The notes beneath the pieces are model-generated. The model had not been told where the DNA came from. It was given only the letters and a program-made list of their open reading frames with translations, and did not search any database. Source: Hellea sp. (lineage in GTDB: Bacteria > Pseudomonadota > Alphaproteobacteria > Caulobacterales > Maricaulaceae). From it: a stretch of 5,853 nt of DNA. Of the stretch, positions 1 through 5,794 are shown one piece after another. The translations under genes and the position numbers were made by a program. Numbering within the stretch: position 1 is the stretch's first letter; the number at the start of each line of letters is the position of its first letter. The stretch lies in contig JAHDEU010000153.1 of NCBI GenBank assembly GCA_020628635.1, positions 1 to 5,853 on the forward strand, read 5' to 3'.

Positions 1-80
1 GCCGGCTTGACCGGCGAGCCCATGGACGGATGTGCCGTTGAGGAGAAATGGCAGAATAGAATACCTCAACATGCACCACA
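1..80. other. Unresolved left edge, no supported gene
   Basis: No coding region can be assigned. On the minus strand two frames could be the 5' end of a gene running off the left edge. One starts with ATG at 72 (MLRYSILPFLLNG...) and one with ATG at 23 (MGSPVKP...). The second has G/C-rich third positions like the neighbouring genes, but no ribosome binding site precedes it. On the plus strand a GAGGAG motif at 40-45 is followed within two bases by an ATG that hits a stop after three codons, so it does not mark a gene. Bases 1-15 form a small perfect hairpin, GCCGG-CTTGA-CCGGC. Confidence 0.3.
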
Positions 81-192
81 CCGTCCCCGGACTTGATCCG
101 GGGCCTATTCGCATCGACGTCCGGCTATCGACGGACAAACGTCCGTAACCGGACCGCGATGCGAATGGACCCCGGGTCAAGCCCGGGGACGG
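81..192. repeat. Nested palindromic intergenic element (REP/RIME-like)
   Basis: Two 36-base arms (81-116 and 157-192) are inverted copies with 4 differences, all transitions. Each arm is itself a palindrome. The left arm has CCCCGGA (85-91), loop CTTGA and TCCGGGG (97-103). The right arm has CCCCGGG (170-176), loop TCAAG and CCCGGGG (182-188). Inside the arms there are two further perfect stems, GTCCGG/CCGGAC (119-124 with 149-154) and ACGGAC/GTCCGT (131-136 with 141-146, loop AAAC). The whole 112 bases can fold as one long hairpin or as separate small ones. Palindromes built on CCCCGGA-CTTGA-TCCGGGG recur between genes in many alphaproteobacteria, which is recalled knowledge not checked here. 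It lies 23 bases past the dehydratase stop and could stabilise or end that transcript, but no T-run follows the stems. Confidence 0.85.
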
Positions 193-215
193 GACATGGC
201 AGGTCCGCTGTAGCC

Positions 216-1181
216 TCACCCCGCCAACGCCCGCTCCAGCACCGCCGGGTCCACATTCCCGCCGCTCAGCGTCACCGCCACCCGCCCATAGCGCCCCAGC
301 AGTTTTCCCTCCATCACAGCCGCCATCGCCACTGCGCCGCCTGGCTCAACCGTCACGCCCAGATGCTCATGCGCGAGCCGCATGGCGCGCAGGCACTGCT
401 CGTCCGTCACGGCGAACACATCCTGCAAGTGCCTGCTGTTGATCGGCCAGGTGAGCTCTCCCGGCATGGGCGTCATCACGGCGTCGCAGAGGGTGGGCGG
501 CGCGCCCGATAGCCGGACCCGCTCGCCCGCGCGCAGGCTCTGCCGGTGGTCGTCATACGCTTCCGGCTCCGCGCCGAAGATATGCGTGGACGGGCTTTCC
601 TCGGCCATGGCGAGCGTGATCCCCGCGCAAAGCCCGCCGCCACCCATGCAGACCACGACCGCGTGGAACTCCAGCCCGCTGCGCGCGATCTCCAGCCCGA
701 TCGTCCCTTGTCCTGCGATGATGTGCGGATCGTCATAGCTCGGCACGACAGTCCGGCCGTCGCGCGCGGCAATATTTGCGGCGATCTGCTCTCGGCTCTC
801 CGTCGCGCGGTCATAGCTGATGATGCGCGCCCCGTCGGCGAGCACACCCGCCACCTTCACTTGCGGCGCATCGGACGGCATGACGATCACCGCGTCAATG
901 CCAAGCTCGCGCGCCGCCCGCGCCACGCCCTGCGCGTGATTGCCGGAAGAAAAAGCGACCACGCCGCGCGCCCGCTCCGCCTCGCTCATCGCACCCAGCC
1001 GGTTGCGCGCGCCGCGATATTTGAACGCGCCGACATGCTGCAGGCACTCGGCCTTGAAGTGGACCTCCGCGCCCGCGATCTCGTCCAGCGCCGGGCTGTG
1101 CAGCAGCGGCGTTTTCAGCGCGTGACCTTCGAGCCTCTCCGCTGCATGGACAACGTCTGCATATGTGGGGAGGGTCGGCAT
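216..1181 (-). CDS. PLP-dependent threonine/serine dehydratase (serine racemase-like)
   Basis: This is a 321-residue cytoplasmic fold-type II PLP enzyme that would deaminate L-threonine or L-serine to the 2-oxo acid plus ammonia. Related members also racemise serine or dehydrate hydroxyaspartate. The PLP lysine is K54 in GAFKYRGA. SSGNH (78-82) holds the substrate-side serine S79 and asparagine N81. The glycine loop GGGG (180-183) should bind the cofactor phosphate, and S306 in SGGN should contact the pyridine nitrogen. GAEPEAYDD (203-211) matches the divalent-metal site of serine racemases, with E205 and D211 as side-chain ligands and Y209 by its carbonyl. There is no C-terminal ACT domain, so allosteric feedback by isoleucine as in IlvA is not expected. 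The length is normal for the single-domain family. The ATG at 1181 gives a typical family N-terminus, but no Shine-Dalgarno is visible upstream. It is divergent from the acyl-CoA ligase. The exact substrate is unresolved. Confidence 0.93.
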   Translation of the reverse strand: MPTLPTYADVVHAAERLEGHALKTPLLHSPALDEIAGAEVHFKAECLQHVGAFKYRGARNRLGAMSEAERARGVVAFSSGNHAQGVARAARELGIDAVIVMPSDAPQVKVAGVLADGARIISYDRATESREQIAANIAARDGRTVVPSYDDPHIIAGQGTIGLEIARSGLEFHAVVVCMGGGGLCAGITLAMAEESPSTHIFGAEPEAYDDHRQSLRAGERVRLSGAPPTLCDAVMTPMPGELTWPINSRHLQDVFAVTDEQCLRAMRLAHEHLGVTVEPGGAVAMAAVMEGKLLGRYGRVAVTLSGGNVDPAVLERALAG

Positions 1182-1249
1182 TGACGGAGGTTACCAGCTA
1201 AGCCAAACCCGCGCCAACAAAACCAATAATCCAAACTGGGGAGCCTGCC
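1182..1249. promoter_or_regulatory. Divergent intergenic region with presumed promoters
   Basis: This 68-base gap separates two genes transcribed away from each other, so both promoters should lie in or near it. It is A/C-rich compared with its surroundings. CCAA occurs four times, starting at 1203, 1214, 1223 and 1231. I could not pick a convincing -35/-10 pair on either strand; TTGACG at 1181-1186 lacks a good partner at the right distance. The role is inferred from gene orientation only. Confidence 0.5.
1238..1243 (+). promoter_or_regulatory. Ribosome binding site of the acyl-CoA ligase
   Basis: GGGGAG lies six bases before the ATG at 1250. It supports that start over the in-frame ATGs at 1262 and 1265. 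The encoded N-terminus MQGLMM also lines up with MLGQMM-type starts known in AlkK and DmdB proteins. Confidence 0.7.
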
Positions 1250-2872
1250 ATGCAAGGTCTCATGATGAGCCGCGAGCTCATGATTTCCGATCTGATCGAA
1301 CACGCCGCCGAGGTGCACAGCACGCGCGAGATCGTGACGCTGGAAACCGACATGACGCAGTCGCGCTACACATGGGCGGACTGCGCCGTGCGTGTGAGAA
1401 AGCTGGCCAATGCGCTGAAGGCGGCGGGCATCGGCAAGGGCGACCGCGTCGCGACCATCGCCTGGAACAATGCGCGCCATATCGAGATCTACTACGCGGT
1501 CAGCTCCATCGGCGCGATCGTCCACACGATCAATCCGCGGCTCAAGCCCGAGCAGATCGCCTGGATGGTCAACCACGCCGAGGACAAGTTCCTCTGTTTC
1601 GACACGACCTTCGCGCCGATCATCGCGGGCGTCCACAAAGCCTGCCCGACGGTCGAAAAATGGATCAGCCTGACCGACGATGCGGGCAGGCCGGAAAGCG
1701 TGCCCTTTGCGGATGACTATGAGAGCTTCATCGCGGACGCGTCCGAACAGATCGAGTGGGAGCGTTTCGACGAGAACACGGCCTGCACGCTCTGCTACAC
1801 ATCCGGCACGACGGGCGATCCGAAGGGTGTGCTCTACTCGCATCGCTCGACCATTCTCCACGCGCTGGCGGGCTGCCAGAAGGACGTGATCGGCGCGGGC
1901 GGACAGGACTGCATCCTCGCGGTGGTCCCGATGTTCCATGTGTCCGCCTGGGGACTGGTCTATTCGGCCGCCATGGTCGGCGCGAAGCTGGTCATGCCGG
2001 GGCCGGGCCTGGATGGTGCCAATCTCGCCAAGATGATCACGGAAGAGGGCGTAACGCTCATGGCGGGTGTGCCCACCGTGTGGCTGGGTATCTACAATTA
2101 CTGCAAGGAGCAGGGCATCAAACTGCCGACCGTGAAGAAGGCGCTCGTCGGCGGCTCCGCACTGCCGGAAAGCCTGCTGCGCGCCTATGAACAGGACCTC
2201 GGCATTCCGATGCAGCAGGGCTGGGGCATGACGGAAACCTCGCCGCTGGGTTCGACCTATGCGCCGCACCATTCGACTGATCTGGACGATTACGAGTCCA
2301 CCGTGCCGCACAAGCTGCTGGCCGGCCGCCGCATCTACGGCGTGGAAATGCGCATTGTGAGCGACGACGGAGACGTGCTGCCCGCCGACGGCGAAACCTC
2401 CGGCCACCTGCAGGTCCGCGGGCCCTGGGTCGCGTCGGGCTATTTCAAGGGCGCGGGTTCGGACAGCTTCACGGATGACGGCTGGTTCGCGACGGGCGAC
2501 GTGTCGGCGCTGCACCCCGAAGGCTATATGGAGATCACCGACCGCTCCAAGGACGTCATCAAATCGGGCGGCGAGTGGGTGTCCTCCATCGAGGTCGAGA
2601 ACGCCGCCATGGACCACCCGGACGTCGCCATGGCCGCCTGCATCGGCGTGCGCCACGAGAAGTGGCAGGAGCGCCCGCTGCTGGTCGTCGTGCCCGCCGA
2701 AGGCAAGGATCCCTCCGACGCCGAGATCAAGGACTGCATCGCTGCCAAATGCGCCAAATGGTGGATTCCGGACGAGATCGTCCGCACCGACGCCCTGCCC
2801 ATCGGCGCCACCGGCAAGGTGCTGAAACGCGAGCTGAAGGGTGTCTATGCCAACCAGTACGAGAAAGCTTGA
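1250..2872 (+). CDS. Acyl-CoA ligase, AlkK/DmdB-type (AMP-forming)
   Basis: This 540-residue ANL-superfamily enzyme is predicted to activate a carboxylic acid with ATP to an acyl-adenylate and transfer it to CoA. Core motifs are intact. The phosphate-binding loop is YTSGTTGDPKG (183-193) and the adenine motif is GWGMTETSP (324-332). GWFATGD (411-417) has the ribose-binding D417. The hinge DRSKDVIKSGGEW (431-443) is followed by the C-terminal lid with catalytic lysine K523 in GATGK. From recall, the start MQGLMM, RVATIAWNN, INPRL and VVPMFHVSAWG resemble medium-chain AlkK of alkane degraders and the methylmercaptopropionate-CoA ligase DmdB. The two share these signatures, so the substrate may be a medium-chain fatty acid, a DMSP-derived acid or a related acid. 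No alkane or DMSP genes are nearby. Its stop codon overlaps the proposed start of the peptidase gene downstream, suggesting one transcript. Confidence 0.95.
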   Translation: MQGLMMSRELMISDLIEHAAEVHSTREIVTLETDMTQSRYTWADCAVRVRKLANALKAAGIGKGDRVATIAWNNARHIEIYYAVSSIGAIVHTINPRLKPEQIAWMVNHAEDKFLCFDTTFAPIIAGVHKACPTVEKWISLTDDAGRPESVPFADDYESFIADASEQIEWERFDENTACTLCYTSGTTGDPKGVLYSHRSTILHALAGCQKDVIGAGGQDCILAVVPMFHVSAWGLVYSAAMVGAKLVMPGPGLDGANLAKMITEEGVTLMAGVPTVWLGIYNYCKEQGIKLPTVKKALVGGSALPESLLRAYEQDLGIPMQQGWGMTETSPLGSTYAPHHSTDLDDYESTVPHKLLAGRRIYGVEMRIVSDDGDVLPADGETSGHLQVRGPWVASGYFKGAGSDSFTDDGWFATGDVSALHPEGYMEITDRSKDVIKSGGEWVSSIEVENAAMDHPDVAMAACIGVRHEKWQERPLLVVVPAEGKDPSDAEIKDCIAAKCAKWWIPDEIVRTDALPIGATGKVLKRELKGVYANQYEKA

Positions 2873-3600
2873 GGGCTCTCCCACGCCTAGCGCAATTCGG
2901 GGCGCTGACCGCGCTCGCGGCCTGCGCGACGCAGACGCCGCCACTGCCCGAACGGCCGCTCCACATGCTCGTCATGAAGTGCGTGGATGGGGCGGGTGTC
3001 GAGCATCATTCGCGCGTGACGGTGCTCGACGCTGGGACGGACGAAGTGGATTACGCGCTGGCGACGGCACATTCGCTGCGGAGCGGTTTCACCTGCCGCG
3101 TAGAAGACAATCGCGGCGACAGTCGCGATGTGCTCCGCTTTGCGGCGCATCCGGATTATCGGCCGGGTGAGGGCGCAGGGCTTTTCGTGGATTGGGGCGT
3201 CGTGGCATTTCCACGGTTTGAGCGTGACGGCTTGGTCCGCTTCGCTCTCGACCGCAGCGAGGACGCTGAACCCGCGAACACGGCACTGCTGCCGCGCGGG
3301 CGGGGACGGCTGCACAATACCAAGCCCTGCGCCATTTCCTACCGCGATGCGCGCGTGCCGCCGCTGGGGGGTCGCCGCGCCTACCCAACCTATTCCTGCC
3401 GCACGCAGGGAGGACAATCCGGTACGCCGATGACCGTGGTCCGCGCGGACGGACGGCACGTACTGATCGGCATGGTGACGGGTCGGACCTTCTTCTACCC
3501 CGACCGGACCGAGGCATCACCGGGTTGGTATGGCCGCTTCATTCCTGTCACGCCGGAACTGGAACAGTCTGTCGAAGGATTGATCGAGGCGCTTAGCTGA
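2869..3600 (+). CDS. Trypsin-like serine peptidase, putative lipoprotein
   Basis: This predicted 243-residue protein has a complete chymotrypsin-type triad in order. H68 lies in LATAHS, where the family has AAHC. D108 lies in DWGVVAF, and S184 lies in GGQSGTP. The TTG start at 2869 is chosen because it adds a lipoprotein signal peptide, MRALPRLAQFGALTALAAC, with arginines at 2 and 6, a hydrophobic stretch and a lipobox LAAC ending at C19. The first in-frame ATG (2965) would remove this signal. Alanine at position 20 rather than aspartate would favour outer-membrane sorting if the Lol rule applies. Cysteines 38, 76, 154 and 177 could form disulfides in the periplasm. TTG overlaps the ligase stop as TTGA, so translation is probably coupled; no strong Shine-Dalgarno is seen. 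The substrate is unknown and I do not recognise a named family member. The stop overlaps the convergent CBS gene by 8 bases. Confidence 0.8.
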   Translation: MRALPRLAQFGALTALAACATQTPPLPERPLHMLVMKCVDGAGVEHHSRVTVLDAGTDEVDYALATAHSLRSGFTCRVEDNRGDSRDVLRFAAHPDYRPGEGAGLFVDWGVVAFPRFERDGLVRFALDRSEDAEPANTALLPRGRGRLHNTKPCAISYRDARVPPLGGRRAYPTYSCRTQGGQSGTPMTVVRADGRHVLIGMVTGRTFFYPDRTEASPGWYGRFIPVTPELEQSVEGLIEALS

Positions 3601-4156
3601 GCAATCCAAGCGCGAAGATCAGCAGCAGGGAATAGACCAGCACGCCGATCACGATCACGACGGCCGACCAGTTCTTGGAGATCGACGCCTTGGCGATCGA
3701 CTTCATCTGGTACATCAGGTCGGGCCAGGTGTAGGACACGAAATCGCCCTGGGTGAAGACGGCCTTGATCCGGCCCTGGTCGTCCACGACGGGCAGGCGG
3801 CGGAAGCGTTCATTCGACATGATGCGCAGCCAGTCGACCATGTCGTCGGTCTCGCGCGCAAGCCGCGGATCCGGCGTCATGATGGCGGATAGCGGCGTGG
3901 TCTTGGCATCCAGCCCCTTGCCGACGAGTTTGTTCATGATGTCGCGTTCGGTCACCACGCCGATGACCTTGTCCGTCTCGTCCACGACCACGACCGAGCC
4001 GTAATTCTTCTCGGACATGGCCGCGACGGCCTCGCTGACCATCGCGTCTTTGGTGCGGGTAAGCGGCTTGGGTTTGGAGGCGTATTCCGGCCTGTCCATC
4101 AATCGGTTCCCGGCGCGGACTCTGGCGGGGGCGTCTAGGACATCGGACACGGGCAT
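3593..4156 (-). CDS. CBS-domain pair protein with C-terminal membrane anchor
   Basis: This 187-residue protein has a Bateman module of two CBS domains, at about residues 30-80 and 88-145. Each keeps the nucleotide-ribose motif: GVVTERD with T69 and D72, and AVFTQGD with T135 and D138. Such pairs usually bind AMP, ATP or related adenosine ligands. After a linker, residues about 164-186 (SAVVIVIGVLVYSLLLIFALGLL) form one hydrophobic segment ending the protein, so the CBS module is tethered to a membrane, most likely facing the cytoplasm. No effector domain is present, so it may act by contacting a partner protein. The ATG at 4156 gives a plausible start, although the GAGG before it is only about one base away. 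M20 (ATG at 4099), with GGGA upstream, is an alternative. It lies 77 bases downstream of the transporter on the same strand. Confidence 0.88.
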   Translation of the reverse strand: MPVSDVLDAPARVRAGNRLMDRPEYASKPKPLTRTKDAMVSEAVAAMSEKNYGSVVVVDETDKVIGVVTERDIMNKLVGKGLDAKTTPLSAIMTPDPRLARETDDMVDWLRIMSNERFRRLPVVDDQGRIKAVFTQGDFVSYTWPDLMYQMKSIAKASISKNWSAVVIVIGVLVYSLLLIFALGLLS

Positions 4157-4162
4157 ACCTCA

Positions 4163-4188
4163 TAACAACTTGGCGATGTGTGTTGTTA
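4163..4188. promoter_or_regulatory. Inverted repeat upstream of the CBS gene
   Basis: TAACAAC (4163-4169) and GTTGTTA (4182-4188) are perfect 7-base inverted arms around a 12-base spacer, 7 bases before the CBS start. The AT-rich arms stand out in GC-rich DNA. This could be an operator for a dimeric regulator or an mRNA hairpin covering the start region. The function is inferred from position and symmetry only. Confidence 0.4.
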
Positions 4189-4233
4189 CGCCGCAGTGAG
4201 GCTGCGCGATTGCGTCGCACTTAACCGGAGCTA

Positions 4234-5466
4234 TCAGCGGTGCTTCTCGCCCACCTCGAACAGCTTGCCACGCTCGGTCACGAGGATGATCAGCAGCGAG
4301 GTCACGCCCAGCCCGACATAGCCCAGCAGGATCGGCCGGACCGTGCCGTCGAATTGTTGCGCGATGAACAGGCCGATCAGGCTTGCCCCCGTGCTGGTAA
4401 AGAAGCCGTAGACCGCATTCGCCGTGCCCGCGATGTCGCCCATGGGCTCCAAGGCGAGGCTCGCAAAGTTCGCGCCCATCATGCCGAAGCACGCAAAGCT
4501 GATGATGAACAGCGCGTAGAAGACCCAGAAGCTCTCCCCGCCCATGACGGTGTAGAGCAGGTTCACGGCGGCAGCCGCGATGAAGATCATCACCATGAGA
4601 TGGCTGATACGGCGCATGCCGAAGCGCTCCACAATGCGGGAGTTCAGGTAATTCATCACGGCCAGCCCGCCCGCGATTCCAGCGAAATAGGCCCAGAACA
4701 GGTCGAACCGGCCGAAGACTTCGTCGAAGACCTGCTCGCTTGCCGCGATGAAGGCGAATAGCGCGCCGAAGATGATGCCCGACGCGCACATATAGCCAAA
4801 GCTCACCCGGTTGCTCAGCACGCGGCGGAAGGCATCGACGATGGAGGCCACATTGATCGGGCGCGGCTCGCGCATGGTCGCGGGCAGGCGCGCGCCGCAC
4901 CACATGAAGACGACGACCGCGAAGATGCCCAGCACGCCGAATGTCCAGCGCCAGCCGAACCAGGCTATGACGACCGTGCCGATGGCGGGCGCGATGATCG
5001 GCACGACCATGAAGACGGTGTAGACGAGGCTCATGATCCGCGCCATCGCCCGGCCCGCGCTCACGTCCCGGATGATCGCGCCCGCGCTGACCCGCGTGCC
5101 GGAGCACGATATGCCCTGCAGCAGGCGAAAGGCCAGCAGCCATTCGAAGCTGGGCGCGAACATGCAAAGCGTGCCGAAGATCGCGTAGCCGACGAGCGAC
5201 GCCTGCAGCAGGATCTTGCGCCCGTAGCGGTCTGCGACCGGGCCCCAGATCAGCTGCGGAAAACCGAAGCCGAGCACGAAAGCGATGACGATCAGCTGCT
5301 GGCCGTTCTCGTTTTCCAGTGCATAGTGGGTGCCGATGGTCTCCAGCGCGGGCAGCATGATGTCGATGCCCAGCGCCTGCAGCCCGAAGATCGCCGCCAT
5401 CATGGCGACGAACTCGCGCGGGCCGATGGACAGGCCGGAAAAGGGAGATGTGGTGGTGTCGCTCAC
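4234..5466 (-). CDS. MFS drug efflux transporter, Bcr/CflA type
   Basis: This inner-membrane secondary transporter is predicted to have 12 membrane segments and to export small molecules by proton antiport. With the GTG start it has 410 residues, typical of the family. Family marks are DIMLPAL in helix 1 (D35), motif A GPVADRYGRK (75-84) between helices 2 and 3, and RLLQG (114-118) in helix 4. AIIRD (130-134) is followed by the VPIIAPAIG motif C region (155-163), then GWRWTF (171-176). These match bicyclomycin, chloramphenicol and sulfonamide exporters, but the substrate here cannot be predicted. The start is uncertain. GTG at 5466 gives MSDTTTSPFSGL..., whereas ATG at 5520 would add 18 arginine/proline-rich residues unlike a family N-terminus. 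Neither start has a clear Shine-Dalgarno. The CBS gene follows on the same strand and may share its transcript. Confidence 0.9.
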   Translation of the reverse strand: MSDTTTSPFSGLSIGPREFVAMMAAIFGLQALGIDIMLPALETIGTHYALENENGQQLIVIAFVLGFGFPQLIWGPVADRYGRKILLQASLVGYAIFGTLCMFAPSFEWLLAFRLLQGISCSGTRVSAGAIIRDVSAGRAMARIMSLVYTVFMVVPIIAPAIGTVVIAWFGWRWTFGVLGIFAVVVFMWCGARLPATMREPRPINVASIVDAFRRVLSNRVSFGYMCASGIIFGALFAFIAASEQVFDEVFGRFDLFWAYFAGIAGGLAVMNYLNSRIVERFGMRRISHLMVMIFIAAAAVNLLYTVMGGESFWVFYALFIISFACFGMMGANFASLALEPMGDIAGTANAVYGFFTSTGASLIGLFIAQQFDGTVRPILLGYVGLGVTSLLIILVTERGKLFEVGEKHR

Positions 5467-5547
5467 GGCGCGGCGCGTAGGCGCGTGGGCGCAGGCACGC
5501 AATGGGGAAGGGCGCGGCATCCTGTGCGTGTCGGCGGCGGGCGGGAA

Positions 5548-5790
5548 AGGGCGCGCTGCGCGCGCCTTTGTATTGCGTCACCCCTCCGACCTCGCGCTAC
5601 GCGCGTCGGCCACCTCCCCTTTCCGGGGAGGAACAATGAGGAAAACGCCTTTGTTTCTCCCCCTTCAGGGGGAGGAAAAGCTATGCGTAATTTCGATAAA
5701 ATTCCTCCCCGGAAAGGGGAGGTGGGCCGGCGAACGCAGTGAGCCGGGTCGGAGGGGTGACAGGAGTATCTGCCGCGCGCAGCGCGACCT
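5548..5790. repeat. Symmetric nested inverted-repeat element, MITE/REP-like
   Basis: This 243-base element is built as matching layers. The outer arms (5548-5567 and 5771-5790) are inverted and match at 17 of 20 bases. Each is followed inward by a 9-base spacer, then perfect 15-base arms (5577-5591 and 5747-5761), then unlike small hairpins of 18 and 21 bases (5592-5609 and 5726-5746). Next come perfect 24-base arms (5610-5633 and 5702-5725), and last a 68-base core. The 24-base arms are palindromic too (CCTCCCC-TTTCC-GGGGAGG). The core holds a hairpin, CTCCCCC-TTCA-GGGGGAG (5657-5674), and an AT-rich stretch. It starts 4 bases past the stop of the gene on its right and ends about 27 bases before ATG 5520. 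Similar GGGGAGG palindromes are common between alphaproteobacterial genes, which is recalled and not checked here. No coding capacity or transposase is present. Confidence 0.82.
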
Positions 5791-5794
5791 TCCA

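Noticed and set aside
40..57. GAGGAG followed by ATG on the plus strand
   Set aside because: The spacing is too short and the frame ends after three codons.
93..512. Plus-strand frame starting in the palindrome
   Set aside because: It begins inside the repeat and continues antisense into the dehydratase; the composition is low-complexity and has no ribosome binding site.
546..1184. A 212-codon plus-strand frame opposite the dehydratase
   Set aside because: Shadow of a gene with all PLP-enzyme motifs in place; the translation is arginine/histidine-rich without domains.
2575..2868. Upstream extension of the peptidase frame into the ligase gene
   Set aside because: The frame stays open, but its translation is arginine-rich noise until the signal peptide that begins at the TTG at 2869.
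1115..2944. A 609-codon open frame on the minus strand
   Set aside because: It lies antisense to the acyl-CoA ligase, whose motifs are complete. Its translation is rich in Arg, His, Asp and Gly with no recognisable domain, as expected for a shadow frame in GC-rich DNA.
5548..5574. Terminator-like hairpin GGCGCGC-TGC-GCGCGCC followed by TTTGTATT
   Set aside because: It points along the plus strand, where no gene lies upstream, and it is better explained as the outer arm of the repeat element.
4160..5581. A 473-codon minus-strand frame over the transporter
   Set aside because: Same strand but a different frame. Its translation is arginine/histidine-rich with no membrane segments, while the other frame gives a clean 12-helix transporter.
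5657..5674. Strong hairpin CTCCCCC-TTCA-GGGGGAG as an intrinsic terminator
   Set aside because: No T-run follows the stem in either direction.
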